From Ilex aquifolium (Eukaryota; Streptophyta; Magnoliopsida; Aquifoliales; Aquifoliaceae), in assembly GCA_951799425.1 (NCBI GenBank), contig OX637410.1, positions 1,674,001 through 1,738,000 of the forward strand: a stretch of DNA of 64,000 bases. Direction: 5' to 3'. The translations under genes and the position numbers were made by a program. Below, piece after piece: positions 10,599-20,690 of the stretch. The notes beneath the pieces are model-generated. The model did no database searches. It worked only from the letters and a program-made list of their open reading frames with translations, and was not told the origin of the DNA. Positions within the stretch are counted from its first letter, which is position 1. Each line of letters begins with the position of its first letter.

Positions 10599-10641
10599 GA
10601 CTCACTATCTGGTTCTTTAACGTCTGCCAGTCACAAAGACG
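10599..10641 (-). promoter_or_regulatory. Conserved 43-bp box upstream of ORF2
   Basis: Minus strand begins CGTCTTTGTGACTGGCAG and ends near AGTGAGTC. The same box is at 58291-58333 (plus, F; two mismatches) and 29550-29592 (minus, B; two mismatches), although B protein sequence differs widely from A2. In A2 and F it sits 16 bases before the ORF2 start. The invariant AG after a T-rich stretch would suit a 3' splice acceptor for a spliced subgenomic RNA, but that role is a guess. Confidence 0.6.
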
Positions 10642-10768
10642 ATTGAAGCTGATTCATAAGCATAATCATCAATTTATACAATCAATGTTCAAACATGATC
10701 AACAACGACAATATAAAAATTTTAAAAATTTACGAAAATATGAACTAATGAACTGATGAACTGATCAT

Positions 10769-10784
10769 ACCCCCCAACCTAAAC
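10769..10784 (-). other. Internal polypurine-tract-like motif of A2
   Basis: Minus strand TTTAGGTTGGGGGGTATG, almost identical to the true 3' tract at 6449-6463 but about 4.3 kb upstream of it and not followed by an LTR. It follows GGGGACAATGTTCAG. Equivalent motifs occur in F (58134-58148) and B (29651-29666). It may be a central polypurine tract or a relic of an ancestral 3' end. Confidence 0.55.
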
Positions 10785-10893
10785 TGAACATTGTCCCCAA
10801 TGTTTCGAATTTACCAGTTCATGGATTGTGAAGACGAAGTTGAATGGTATAGATCTGTTCACCAGCTGAGACCTACAAATAAAAACACAAAAA

Positions 10894-11040
10894 TTACTCA
10901 TCTGTGCACAGATCTGGATTTCGGGTAGGCTGAAAATCCTTATGTGTGAGTGCGAATAAAAGAAGAACACCCATGAGCAAATATAAGATTAAAATGCAAA
11001 ATATGAAGCAAAATATCGTGTTTGTGGAGTGTGTGGTCAT
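10894..11040 (-). CDS. ORF1 of A2: 48-aa single-pass membrane micropeptide
   Basis: Short frame MTTHSTNTIFCF..., too short for most ORF callers. Residues 9-31 are strongly hydrophobic (FCFIFCILILYLLMGVLLLF), followed by a polar tail LTHKDFQPTRNP. An equal-length frame is at 57878-58024 in F. Of 15 nucleotide differences between the two, 10 are at third codon positions, and neither copy has an indel. That fits selection on the peptide. It lies between integrase and the internal polypurine tract, about where Athila elements place an env-like gene. The function is unknown; an env-like remnant or membrane-anchoring peptide is possible. Confidence 0.55.
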   Translation of the reverse strand: MTTHSTNTIFCFIFCILILYLLMGVLLLFALTHKDFQPTRNPDLCTDE

Positions 11041-11082
11041 GGGTGGTTTCTCGGATAACAGAGAACTCGAAGACGAACAGAA

Positions 11083-11139
11083 GGAAGAAGAAGAAAAGAA
11101 AAAGAAGAAGAAGAAGAAGAAGAAAAGGGGGGGGGGGGC
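11083..11139 (+). repeat. GAA/AAG microsatellite and G12 run
   Basis: A purine-only tract on the plus strand, GAA-type trinucleotides running into about twelve consecutive G, just past the integrase end of A2. F has only a short version (CTTCTTCTTC near 57823-57834), so the expansion is recent in A2. Confidence 0.85.
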
Positions 11140-11171
11140 AACTGCGGCGGCTGGGAGAAAAAATGGGTGCC

Positions 11172-14100
11172 TTATAAAGGCGCCCCAGTGGGTCGGGTTG
11201 GAGTAGATTTTTCTTGACCCGATCCACTGGAGTGTCGGCAGGCGCGAATTTCGGTGGAGTACTCTGGTTCCATTAAAAGAATGGTTTCCACATTTTTAAC
11301 AAAATCCTCCAAAAATGGTTTTAACCGCTGACCATTAACAGTAAAACTATTACCGTTTGCTGGGTTTTCTACTTCAAATGCTCCATGTTCAAACACCTTT
11401 TTGACAATGTAAGGCCCAGTCCATCTTGATTTCAACTTACCAGGAAAGAGGCGGAGTCTTGAATTAAATAGCAAGACTTTTTGAGACGGCTCAAAAGATT
11501 TCCGCACAATGTGTTTGTCATGAAGAATTTTCATCCTGGTTTTAGCAATCTTAGCATTTTCATATGCTTCATTTCTCAATTCCTCCAATTCATTTATCTG
11601 AAGTTTCCTTGCTAGACCAGCCTTGTCCAAGTCAAAATTCATTGCTTTAATGGCCCAGTATGCCCTATGTTCCAATTCCACAGGCAAGTGACATGACTTT
11701 CCATAGACTAATCGATAAAGAGACATGCCTAAAATTGTTTTAAAAGCAGTACGGTATGCCGAGAGCGCATCAATTAGTCTTAACGACCAATCTTTGCGAT
11801 CTGGATTCACCGTTTTTTCCAAAATTAATTTGATCTCCCGATTAGCTAACTCAGCTTGTCCACTGGTCTGTGGGTGATAAGGGGTTGCAATTTTGTGAAA
11901 AATCAAGTATTTTTTCATTAAATTCCAGAAAGGACGATTGCAAAAATGAGCACCCCCATCGCTTATGATTGATTTCAGAATTCCAAACCGGGACAAAATA
12001 TTTTCTTTCAAAAATTTGATCACTGTTTTGTGATAATTGTTTCGGCATGGAATTGCTTCAACCCATTTGGATACATAGTCTACAGCCACTAAAATGTACA
12101 GATAGCCAAAGGAAGGGGGAAATGGTCCCATAAAATCGATGCCCCAACAGTCAAAAATTTCAATTACCAGAATGGGATTTAAGGGCATCATATTTCTTTT
12201 AGAAATGTTTCCCAACCTTAGACACCTATCACAAGTTAAACAAAAGGCATGAACATCTTTGAAAAGTGTGGGCCAGTAAAATCCACACTGTAATATTTTT
12301 GCAGCTGTTTTTCTTGATGAAAAGTGGCCACCGCATGCTTCAGAATGACAAAATGTTATTACCTGGCTACTTTCATGAGCAGGGATGCAACGTCTTATGA
12401 TTTGATCTTTACAGTACTTGAATACGTAAGGATCCTCCCAAAAGAAGTTACGAACCTCCCTCAGAAATTTCTTTTTGTCCAACATGGTAAAGGATGGAGG
12501 GAGTGTACCAGTAGCAAGAAAGTTAGCAATGTCTGCATACCATGGTGTCTTATCAATCATGAACAGTTGTTCATCGGGGAATTTCTCATTGATTGGCAGT
12601 CCATCCTCATGAAATTCATAGGTTAGTCTGGACAGATGATCTGCCACCACATTCTCGACACCTTTCTTGTCCTTGATGACAAGATCAAACTCTTGGAGCA
12701 AAAGTATCAATCTCAAGAGTCTTGGTTTGGCGTCCTTCTTTGTGAGCAAAAATTTTAGGGCTGCATGGTCAGTGAATACAGTAACAGAAGAACCAACAAG
12801 ATAAGAACAGAATTTTTCTTGTGCAAAAACTACAGCAAGCAATGCTTTCTCAGTTGTCAAATAATTCATTTGAGCATCATTCAAAGTTTTGCTTGCATAG
12901 TAAATCACATGGGGTTTCTTATATTTTCTTTGTCCCAATACAGCACCTACAGCAAAATCACTTGCATCACACATTAGTTCAAAGGGAAGATTCCAGTCAG
13001 GGGGTTGCATTATTTGTGCAGAAATTAACATGTCTTTTAGCTTGTCAAAGGCTTTTTGGCATGCTTCATTCCAATCAAAGATTACATCTTGACTTAGGAG
13101 GTGACACATGGGTTTTGCTATGGTACTGAAATCTTTTATGAATCTCCTGTAGAAACTTGCATGTCCTAGGAATGATCGAACATCCTTTACAGTCTTAGGG
13201 GCAGGCAAATTTCCAATCAGATCTATTTTTTCCTTGTCAACTTTCATGCCTTCAGACGACACAATGTGACCAAGGACAATGCCCTGTGTTACCATAAAAT
13301 GACATTTTTCCCAATTGAGCACTAGGTTGGCTTCCTTACATCTGATCAGTACTTTCTCCAGATTGGTTAAACACAAATCGAAGGAATCACCATAGACAGA
13401 GAAGTCATCCATGAATACTTCCAAAAATTTTTCAACCATATCACTGAACAAGCTTAGCATACATATTTGGAATGTTGCAGGAGCGTTACAAAGTCCAAAT
13501 GGCATCCTTTTGAATGCAAAGGTGCCAAAGGGGCATGTGAAGGTTGTTTTCTCCTGATCATCTAGGGCTATCTCAATTTGGTTATACCCTGAATACCCAT
13601 CTAAAAAACAGTAAAATGTATGGCCTGCAATTCTCTCTAGGACTTGGTCAAGAAATGGGAGAGGAAAATGATATTTTCTAGTGACCAAATTGAGTTTTCG
13701 ATAATCAATGCACATTCGCCATCTTGTGACGACTCGAGTTGGTACTAGTTCATTTGCATCATTTTTGACCACTGTGACCCCAGATTTTTTTGGCACGACT
13801 TGGGTTGGACTAACCCATTTACTATCTGAGATAGAGAAGATTATCCCTGCATCTAAGAGTTTGAGTACCTCAATTCTCACAACTTCCTTCATGTGAGGGT
13901 TTAGTCGTCGCTGCATTTGACGAGAGGGTTTTGAATCCTCTTCAAGGTATATGACATGATTGCAGATTAACGGGCTTATACCTTTCAAGTCAGCGATGGT
14001 CCATCCAATGGTGCTTTTATGACTTCGAAGAACTTCAATCAGTTTAGACTCTTGTAAGTCTGTGAGTTTAGATGAAATTACCACTGGGTATGACTCATTC

Positions 14101-14354
14101 TCCCCTAAAAATGCATATTTGAGGTCAGATGGGAGAGGTTTCAATTCAGGCTTTGGTGGGCTAACACTTGATGAGACTGGTTTTGTGCCACTTGGTGAAA
14201 TTTCTTCGAATTTGGGTGCCCATGTCTCAACAGTATGAGTAGGGCCACTTGGTGGATTTGGGTCATCATCTGTTGTTTCTGATGAGATTAGTTCTAACAG
14301 AGATGATTCAGTAGGATCCTCACAGAATGTATCATCCAGATGTTCTTGTATCAA
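11172..14354 (-). CDS. A2 reverse transcriptase-RNase H-integrase (1060 codons, RNase H catalytic Glu lost)
   Basis: Uninterrupted pol frame. RT is at about residues 200-370 ([10 protein letters not shown] near 214, FMDDFSVYG near 315). RNase H is at about 460-580 ([23 protein letters not shown]). Integrase is at about 665-960, with its HHCC zinc region ([10 protein letters not shown]...CLTCDRC) and the catalytic pattern FMGPF Asp, IISDGG Asp, SGQAE Glu. The RNase H motif reads TTEKALLAV where A1, B, C and F have TTxKELLxV, so the catalytic Glu is Ala. The frame starts at an internal Met because TAA replaces GAA just upstream (14355-14357). It is part of a gag-pol polyprotein, and stops upstream suggest it is no longer made. 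Confidence 0.9.
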   Translation of the reverse strand: MIQEHLDDTFCEDPTESSLLELISSETTDDDPNPPSGPTHTVETWAPKFEEISPSGTKPVSSSVSPPKPELKPLPSDLKYAFLGENESYPVVISSKLTDLQESKLIEVLRSHKSTIGWTIADLKGISPLICNHVIYLEEDSKPSRQMQRRLNPHMKEVVRIEVLKLLDAGIIFSISDSKWVSPTQVVPKKSGVTVVKNDANELVPTRVVTRWRMCIDYRKLNLVTRKYHFPLPFLDQVLERIAGHTFYCFLDGYSGYNQIEIALDDQEKTTFTCPFGTFAFKRMPFGLCNAPATFQICMLSLFSDMVEKFLEVFMDDFSVYGDSFDLCLTNLEKVLIRCKEANLVLNWEKCHFMVTQGIVLGHIVSSEGMKVDKEKIDLIGNLPAPKTVKDVRSFLGHASFYRRFIKDFSTIAKPMCHLLSQDVIFDWNEACQKAFDKLKDMLISAQIMQPPDWNLPFELMCDASDFAVGAVLGQRKYKKPHVIYYASKTLNDAQMNYLTTEKALLAVVFAQEKFCSYLVGSSVTVFTDHAALKFLLTKKDAKPRLLRLILLLQEFDLVIKDKKGVENVVADHLSRLTYEFHEDGLPINEKFPDEQLFMIDKTPWYADIANFLATGTLPPSFTMLDKKKFLREVRNFFWEDPYVFKYCKDQIIRRCIPAHESSQVITFCHSEACGGHFSSRKTAAKILQCGFYWPTLFKDVHAFCLTCDRCLRLGNISKRNMMPLNPILVIEIFDCWGIDFMGPFPPSFGYLYILVAVDYVSKWVEAIPCRNNYHKTVIKFLKENILSRFGILKSIISDGGAHFCNRPFWNLMKKYLIFHKIATPYHPQTSGQAELANREIKLILEKTVNPDRKDWSLRLIDALSAYRTAFKTILGMSLYRLVYGKSCHLPVELEHRAYWAIKAMNFDLDKAGLARKLQINELEELRNEAYENAKIAKTRMKILHDKHIVRKSFEPSQKVLLFNSRLRLFPGKLKSRWTGPYIVKKVFEHGAFEVENPANGNSFTVNGQRLKPFLEDFVKNVETILLMEPEYSTEIRACRHSSGSGQEKSTPTRPTGAPL

Positions 14355-14357
14355 AGA

Positions 14358-15481
14358 TTATATGGAGTTTACTTCCCTTTCTTCCTTTTCTTCTTCTGGA
14401 TGTTTAGCAATATTGAAAATGTTCAGTTCGAGAGTCATATTCCCAAAAGTTAATTTCATGACTCCATTCTTGTAATTGATTAAGGCATTGGAAGTTGTTA
14501 GGAATGGCCGACCAAGAATGACGGGAATTTGGTTCTCCAAATTTATTGCTGGTTGAGTATCCAGAACAATGAAGTCAACAGGGAAGACAAAACTATCTAC
14601 TTGGACAAGCACATCTTCAACAATCCCTCTGGGGGTTTTGACAGATCTGTCGGCCAACTGGAGTGTGATACAAGTGGGTTTAAGTTCACCCAAACCCAAC
14701 TGCTGATAGACAGAGTAGGGTAGCAAATTACGCTGGCTCCAAGGTCTAACAAAGCTTGTTCAATCCTGAAGTTCCCAATGATACATGAGACAGTCGGACA
14801 CCCTGGGTCTTTGTAATTTGGAAGGGTTTTATGTTGAAGAAGAGCACTAGCTTGTTCCGTTAGGAAAGCTCTCTTTTGGACATTCTGGCTTCTCTTGACT
14901 GTGCACAAGTCTTTTAGAAACTTGGCATAAGACGGAACTTGTTTGATTGCATCCAGAAGTGGGATGTTGATATTTACTTGCTTAAAAAGCTCATAAATTT
15001 CAGGCTGATTTTTCACTTTCTGTTTGGTTTTGAGTCGATGAGGAAACGGAGCCGGAATGGGATACGAAGGTTCCCTTTTCTCAGAAGGTTCTGGCTCTTG
15101 TTCAATCACAGGCTCAGGGTCTTTCTCAAGTTCAATCTCAATTGGTTCAGGTTCAGATGATGGATTGGCTGGGCTTGAATCAGGTCTTGGCTTGGGAATG
15201 AGTATGTCTCTGATTGTCTTGTCAATCACCTTGCCACTTCTAAGTGTCGTGACAACTTGGGCTTGGTCTTGGGTGTTTCCTGTTGTTGAAGGGTTCCCTA
15301 CATGGAATTGGCCTTGTGGTTGCTTTGGTTGGGCAGGAAACTTGCCCTTTTCGTGTATGACCATGGATTGAGTCAACTTTTGGATGTGGCTTTTAAGATC
15401 CTCAAAAGATTGAGTGGTCTGGGTTTTGAAATCAGTGAAAGCCTGTGTGGAATTATTGTTATAATTCATTTGGCTTTGCAT
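14358..15481 (-). pseudogene. A2 gag-pro linker and aspartic protease (frameshifted)
   Basis: Two overlapping frames: 15481-14597 (linker rich in Gln, Pro and Glu, then NFRIEQALLDLGASV) and 14726-14358 (LLPYSVYQQLGLGELKPT to the retropepsin-like C-terminal part with VILGRPFLTTSNALI). They are joined by a one-base deletion near 14730 relative to A1, right after the protease active site. The second frame ends at a TAA replacing GAA. The active-site triplet is Asp-Leu-Gly. The protease is thus split and unlikely to work. Confidence 0.88.
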
Positions 15482-15514
15482 GAACTGATTCAGTGTGTCC
15501 TCAAGGTTCCTCTT

Positions 15515-16735
15515 TTATGGTGGTTGATATGGTTGATATGCAGGAGGTCCTTGGGGTGGTGGGTATGACCCTTGTTGTTGGTTCATGGGTATTGGTTGTG
15601 TGTTCTTCCAACTGAAGTTAGGGTGGTTTCGCCACCCTGGATTGTATGTTTCAGAATATGGGTTGGAGTAGGGGTTGTTGAAGTTGGAAACTGCATGTGT
15701 TTGTTCCAACAAGACTTCTTTGAATGCTGGGATGGTGGGACACTCCCCAGTAGGGTGTCCTGTTAGCGCAGAGATTCCACACACTTGCTTGGTGGAAGGG
15801 CTAACATCAACTTGATGGACTTTCTTCATCTCTAAAGCTTCAAGCTTTCGAGACAATGTGGACATTTTTGCTCTCAAGTCATCATCCTCTCTCAAGACAT
15901 ATTTTCCTCCTTGGGAAGTAGATGGTCTGGCTTCTACAGTGGTAGGGGAGGCTGAGTCCCACATCTGAGAACTGTCAGATATGGTGTCGAAAAAATTGAA
16001 TGCCTCCTCCGGACTTTTTCCCATGAATTCTCCTTGGGCCATCATTTCGACAAACTGACGTAGTCTAGAGGGTAAGGAGTCATAGAAAAATCCTACCAAA
16101 GTCCAATTTTCAAAAGTATGATGTGGGTAGGATTGGAGCAGATCTTTGAATCTCTCCCAACTTTGATAAAAAGTTTCTCCTTCTTTAACCGCAAAATTCA
16201 TGATTTGCCTTTTCAGTGCATTTGTGCGGTGTAGAGGAAAAAACTTTCTAAAAAATTCATTTTGTAATGCTTGCCAGTTGGGTATTGAAAAATCTTTTAA
16301 AGAATTTAACCATTGTTTGGCTCTATCCCTCAAGGAGAAAGAAAACAGTTTCATCTTGGCTAATTCAGAATTGTCTTGAAATGTTCCACACACTTCCTCA
16401 AAATCTTTTATATGCAGATATGGATTTTCTGCATCCAATCCATGAAACACGGGTAATAACTGCACTGTCCCCGGCTTTACAGTAAAGAGGGGAGCATTTT
16501 CAGGAAAAATAAAACAAGAGGGGACACTGTTTCTTGTGGGATTTAAGTAATCCCGCAAAGTTCGGATGTTAGGGACCTCCTCATCTCTCATAGGGACTTC
16601 TTCATTTCTTTCATTATTTGCCATACTACCCTCACAAGAGTCTGCTACTGATCTAGGTGAATTTGGTTCAGGCTGATTCACGGACTCACACGATTCTGCC
16701 GGCAAATTTTGGAAGCGAGGAGTGCCCTCAGTCAT
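15515..16735 (-). CDS. A2 gag (406 codons, zinc knuckle Cys lost)
   Basis: Full-length gag from MTEGTPRFQNLP with a capsid-like core (HGLDAENPYLHIKDFEEVC, WQALQNEFFRKFFPL, ESYQSW-type helices), a coiled stretch DDLRAKMSTLSRKLEALEMKK, the knuckle near residues 318-331 and a Pro/Gln tail. It would package RNA and form the particle. The knuckle reads CGISALTGHPTGEC, so the second Cys is Ser, while A1, B and F keep CxIC. The frame ends at TAA (CCA CCA TAA AAG) where B and F have CAA and read on into the protease linker. The same stop in A1 shows both come from one defective template or one duplication. Confidence 0.88.
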   Translation of the reverse strand: MTEGTPRFQNLPAESCESVNQPEPNSPRSVADSCEGSMANNERNEEVPMRDEEVPNIRTLRDYLNPTRNSVPSCFIFPENAPLFTVKPGTVQLLPVFHGLDAENPYLHIKDFEEVCGTFQDNSELAKMKLFSFSLRDRAKQWLNSLKDFSIPNWQALQNEFFRKFFPLHRTNALKRQIMNFAVKEGETFYQSWERFKDLLQSYPHHTFENWTLVGFFYDSLPSRLRQFVEMMAQGEFMGKSPEEAFNFFDTISDSSQMWDSASPTTVEARPSTSQGGKYVLREDDDLRAKMSTLSRKLEALEMKKVHQVDVSPSTKQVCGISALTGHPTGECPTIPAFKEVLLEQTHAVSNFNNPYSNPYSETYNPGWRNHPNFSWKNTQPIPMNQQQGSYPPPQGPPAYQPYQPP

Positions 16736-16830
16736 AAAGAAAATAAAACAAAGTTATTTACAGTAAACTAAAGAATATACACAATGTTGAAGGTCTTTTT
16801 ACCTTTCACCTTAAAACACCTTTTAAAGGT

Positions 16831-16848
16831 TCCCCGGCAACGGCGCCA
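16831..16848 (-). other. A2 primer-binding site (tRNA-Asp)
   Basis: Reverse complement is exactly TGGCGCCGTTGCCGGGGA, the complement of the 3' end of tRNA-Asp(GUC), 6 bases inside the LTR edge at 16855. Confidence 0.93.
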
Positions 16849-16937
16849 AAAACTTGTTCCTGATCCGAAATGTGTACACCCAAGTGCAGGCGGTCATGCT
16901 GTAGTAATAATCCGGTTTGAGTCCAGAGTCGAATCCA

Positions 16938-18820
16938 TGATTGATTGAAAACTGCGTTGTATCCTAACCTCTAAACATCACCCTCACCCTCAATGTGTGT
17001 ATGTGGCTTATAGTGATGGGGGAGTGTCACTCTCCCTCCGGATGATGCAAGAAGATAGGAAACAACAACAAAATGGTGGTGGAAATTGGAAATGTGATGA
17101 ACAAAATAGATGGAATGAGATGCGGTGTGCACAAAAATGCTCCCCAATCGAAAGGAGTCTTTTGTGGTCGTGTGTTTTACTTGAAAAATATTTCAAGGTC
17201 GTCTCCTCAGGGAAGGAAAGGGAGTTTTGTGAAAGTGATTTTGCAAAAGTGAAAAGAAAGTGTAAAATCTTGTATTTGTGTTTTGTGGTTGTGTTTATGT
17301 ATGGAAAATGCAAGAAAACAATGTTGGCTAATCCAAAGGAAGTCACTCCAATAGGACTACCATTTCAACTCAAATCCCTCCTTAACTCCGATAGAGCATG
17401 AATGAACAATTGATTCGGGGGAAGCTAGGGATGAGGTTGGTGATGATCTAAGAATAAACCGTGACAAGTCTACGGAATATCAAAGGCACCAATTCATCCA
17501 CTCTCAACCCCGTCAAACCGAACCATTGGACTCTTAAGGGAGGGAGGACAATGAGTTAAAATGGAATCCCCAAGAGAAATTTTCCCTTGGATTTACCAAC
17601 TTAAATCTAACTACTCATGGTAAAATGAAAGACAAGCATAATAATGTAAATGGATATAATGAAGACATGAAGCATGAAGCATGAAACTTACAACAAGAAG
17701 CAAGAAATCTAAAGCTATGAAGGAAAATATGCAATACCCATTTTAAGCTAAGAAATGAAGAAAACATGGAAGCAACAATGGTGAAAGCTAAAATGAAAGA
17801 TTAAACTTGCAATAAACTTGAAATATATGAGATTAAAGTGCAAGGATTAAGGAATACAAGAAGTTTAAAGCTTACAGCACTTGCAATGGAAAGGAAATGC
17901 AAAAAACGAAAATTCCTATTCATCTTCTTCCTTAGAGCTTTCTATCTCTCTCCTAAGCTTAGGTAGCCAACTTCTCTACAAGCTTGTGTGTAATGCTGAA
18001 TATAATGGTGTGTGGGAGACTTCCAATTTCGTGCATGAGGCTCCCCCTTAGCTGTGTGCAGACCTCTCATCAAGAGGGGGCTGAGTTGATGGGTCTTGAC
18101 AGGCTAGCCTGCAACCCCATATGGCAGCCCACTTCTCTCTCCTCTTCATTCAATGCCAAGCCTCCAAAGTCTTCCATTTGTGTAAGGGAGGCATGGTTGT
18201 AGGGATAAAATGTCAGGCTAGGCGTGGGAGAAGTGTAGGTGGGACCCCCAAGCAAGTGGAGCAAGAAAGAAGTCGTTCTGGGCACTTCTGGGCAATCAGC
18301 TACCGGTAGCTCGGCGGTAGCAGCAACTCCAGAAGCAATCGGCTACCGGTAGTAATGCGGTATCTGGCTTCGCTGGACCAGTTTTGGTAGAATCGGCATA
18401 ACTTTTGATCCAACCGTTGGATTTGGCTGAAATTTTGACACAATATAGAAGACATCCAGATCTACAACTTTCATGTTTTAAAATTTTCCTGATTCTGAGT
18501 ATATCATGGCCAAAATTGAGGAAAACCAAGGCAGTGCTTCCAAATGATGTGGCTGCTGATGCCCTTGTTCCCAAGCACCAATGCCTTATTGATTTCTTCA
18601 CTTTTAAGCTTCAAATTCTTCATGTATTGTGTCTATGCCTTCACCACACATCCATCATAGTTGCAAGGTTATAAAATACATGATTTAAGGTATAAAAACA
18701 TGCAACATCAAAATATCAACATTATTGACAATTTTGGCTAACACTAAGTATTTAAATGCAAAAGTTGAGTTATAATGCATGTAATGAGCCCTTCAAATAT
18801 GCAATATTATGCGCTCATCA
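16938..18820 (-). repeat. Solo LTR (type II, Athila-like) nested in the A2 LTR
   Basis: 1883 bp with TG...CA ends, flanked by the direct repeat ATCCA at 16933-16937 and 18821-18825. On either side the A2 LTR sequence resumes without loss (GTCGAATCCA, then the block beginning ACTTTTGTTGATATTTCTG). On the minus strand it starts TGATGAGCGCATAATATTGC, like the LTRs of C, D and G. With no internal region, it is a solo LTR left by recombination. It carries ACCGGT-core palindromes at 18300-18352. Its weak ORFs (for example 16997-17401) are not genes. Confidence 0.92.
18300..18352. repeat. CTACCGGTAG palindromes in the solo LTR
   Basis: Two copies of GCTACCGGTAG, with a half copy GGCGGTAGC between them, separated by AACTCCAGAAGCAATCGG. 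A similar linker word (TTCCAGAAGG) recurs next to ACCGGT palindromes in D and in the solo LTR at 35613-37604. Confidence 0.85.
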
Positions 18821-20140
18821 ATCCACATGGAACTTTTGTTGATATTTCTGAGGTAAGCAGTGGTAGAGACCTATTGATTGTAACCCTTGAGATTTGCTGT
18901 GAGATATGAGTTTTCCTGGATAGAATATAAGATTCTTTCCAAGAGGATTTTCTTAACAAAACAGGAGATAAGTGCTAATTAAAAAGAGTCACTTTTTAGT
19001 GCAAAGATCTGGACATGTAGTTAGTTATCCGGTTTTTCATAATTGTGCTTGATAACTCAATTAACTCCCGTGTCAACAGCAAGTTAATCGGAAGATAAAG
19101 ATGGATTGTGAGAATTAAGAACATGATTCCGATGTCTTTCTAGAAGTTTACAAGAATTGCCTGTGCCGAGACTTAACCTGTCTACAAACAAGCAAGTGTT
19201 TCTACAAGACATCCAATCATGATATTAATATTCCATTCTTTAAATGAAGTACAATAAGGGGGAGGATTGAAGGGTAGTCATGAGGATCTAGCCGGGGTAC
19301 TTGCCTTGAACTGATGAGTCTTTCTATGCAAGAGTCATCCGTGTCATAGAAAGAGCCCACAGTTATACAAAGTACCTTAGCTTTGCTAGATGCAATCAAT
19401 CATCCAATAACAAGAAGAAATAAACATTAAGCATAAAAACAATGCACAAATATGATTCCCGGATAACTTATACATGCCCTTCTCCTCTTACTAAAGAGTG
19501 AATGAGAAACTACTCACTCTTCATGGCTTGGGTAAAGCTAGAAAAGAGAGTGATGCTCATCCCTCCAAGTAGAGAACTTAAAAGATAAAGTAACAACAAA
19601 CACGGAGTCAATCTTTAACAAAGAATGGGTGAATCACGTTCCACCCTTCACGGCTTTGGTAAAGCTCTAGAAAAGTGGAAGAGTTTCACTCTTCTAAGAA
19701 AGAAAGAAGCTCAAGCAATGGTAGTGAAATGCATGAACAATAAAAATAGAAGAAAGCTAGTCACATTTGGAGGGTGGCTTCCTCAACCAAGAATTGGAGG
19801 GTTGCTTCCTCAACCAAAAGATGAGCTATCTCTCTTCTATGCATGTAAAATGAAAGCATAAGCATAAGGATAAACATAAAACTACTTTTATAACAAGCAA
19901 GAGATGTTGGACTAAAGCCAAACTAATCTCTAAGATAAAGACTTCATACAAGGAAAATAAACTAAATCTACAATGTGAGTGGGAGTCTAAGCCTCCATCA
20001 ACTATTCTACTTGGCTCCCTTTAGCTCTCCAACAAGGGGAGTATTTATAGGCAAGAGGAGGAGACAAGAGGAGGTGAAGGAATAGTGTTTGCCACCCAAG
20101 TCCAAGTGAAAAGCCAACCACTCTGCTGCCAGTCTGTGGA

Positions 20141-20506
20141 GAACGTTCGAACGTGAGTTGGCGTTCGAACGTTGTTTCTGTTTTTGCACTAAGGGCGTTC
20201 AAACGTTGACTGCCGTTCGAACGTTTCTTCTGTTTTTGCACTAAGGGCGTTCGAACGCCAGATGTGTTCTGACCCTTTCACTCGAGTGGTCTGTTGGTCT
20301 TCTGTGAAGTTCAGTTCCAACTCTATGCAGTAGTCTGGTCTTCAATCAACTCAAGTGCACGTTCGAACGTGAGTTGGCGTTCGAGCGTGACACTCAAGTG
20401 CTTCAGAGCTTCAGTCTTCTTTCCTAGCTGCAACACGCCTTCTCTTAGCAGTTGAGTCTGCTACATTGTAATGTGGACGTTCGAACGTGAGTTGGCGTTC
20501 GAACGT
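20141..20506. repeat. Palindrome cluster, core CGTTCGAACG, in A2 5' LTR
   Basis: Same array as 5865-6265 but one 34-bp unit shorter, with point changes (one palindrome reads CGTTCAAACG, another CGTTCGAGCG). Spacers of paired copies stay at 8 bases. Confidence 0.9.
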
Positions 20507-20690
20507 TCTGGCTGTGCTCCAAGCTTCTCCAATTTTGGGCTCTAATGTGCTGGTGTTGCATCCAAGTGTGGTACTTGTTGTTCTTGGGTCCTTGTTCAGT
20601 TTAGGGCCTGAAATGACATCACTTAAACTCCATCAATGTACAATTAGTCTTAAAACGGCATAGTAATATGCTAATTTTAAGTGCTAATCA

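Larger units (their letters stand above)
6449..16854 (-). mobile_element. Athila-like element A2, complete internal region
   Basis: 10.4 kb between two type I LTRs. Order on the minus strand: primer-binding site, gag, protease, RT, RNase H, integrase, 48-codon membrane ORF, internal polypurine tract, conserved 43-bp box, 136-codon Cys/His ORF, palindrome cluster, plant transposon-protein ORF, long 3' non-coding region, polypurine tract. The two flanking LTRs are very similar by eye, so the insertion is fairly young. It is defective: a nonsense codon and a frameshift in the protease region, a stop after gag, and catalytic or metal-binding residue changes in RNase H and gag. Confidence 0.9.
16855..20690 (-). 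repeat. A2 5' LTR (type I), interrupted by a solo LTR
   Basis: Minus strand starts TGATTAGCACTTAAAATTAG at 20690 and ends in CA at 16855. Without the insertion at 16938-18820 and its 5-bp duplication it is about 1948 bp, against 1983 bp for the partner LTR at 4466-6448, to which it is nearly identical by eye. TATA box at 20042-20049 and palindrome cluster at 20141-20506. It interrupts an older LTR that continues above 20691. Confidence 0.93.

Noticed and set aside
16831..16848. Match to a tRNA-Asp 3' end as a possible tRNA gene
   Set aside because: Only 18 bases match, there is no tRNA fold, and it is placed exactly at the LTR edge: a primer-binding site.
17008..17401. Frames of 112 and 134 codons on both strands
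   Set aside because: They are within the solo LTR 16938-18820; no family resemblance.
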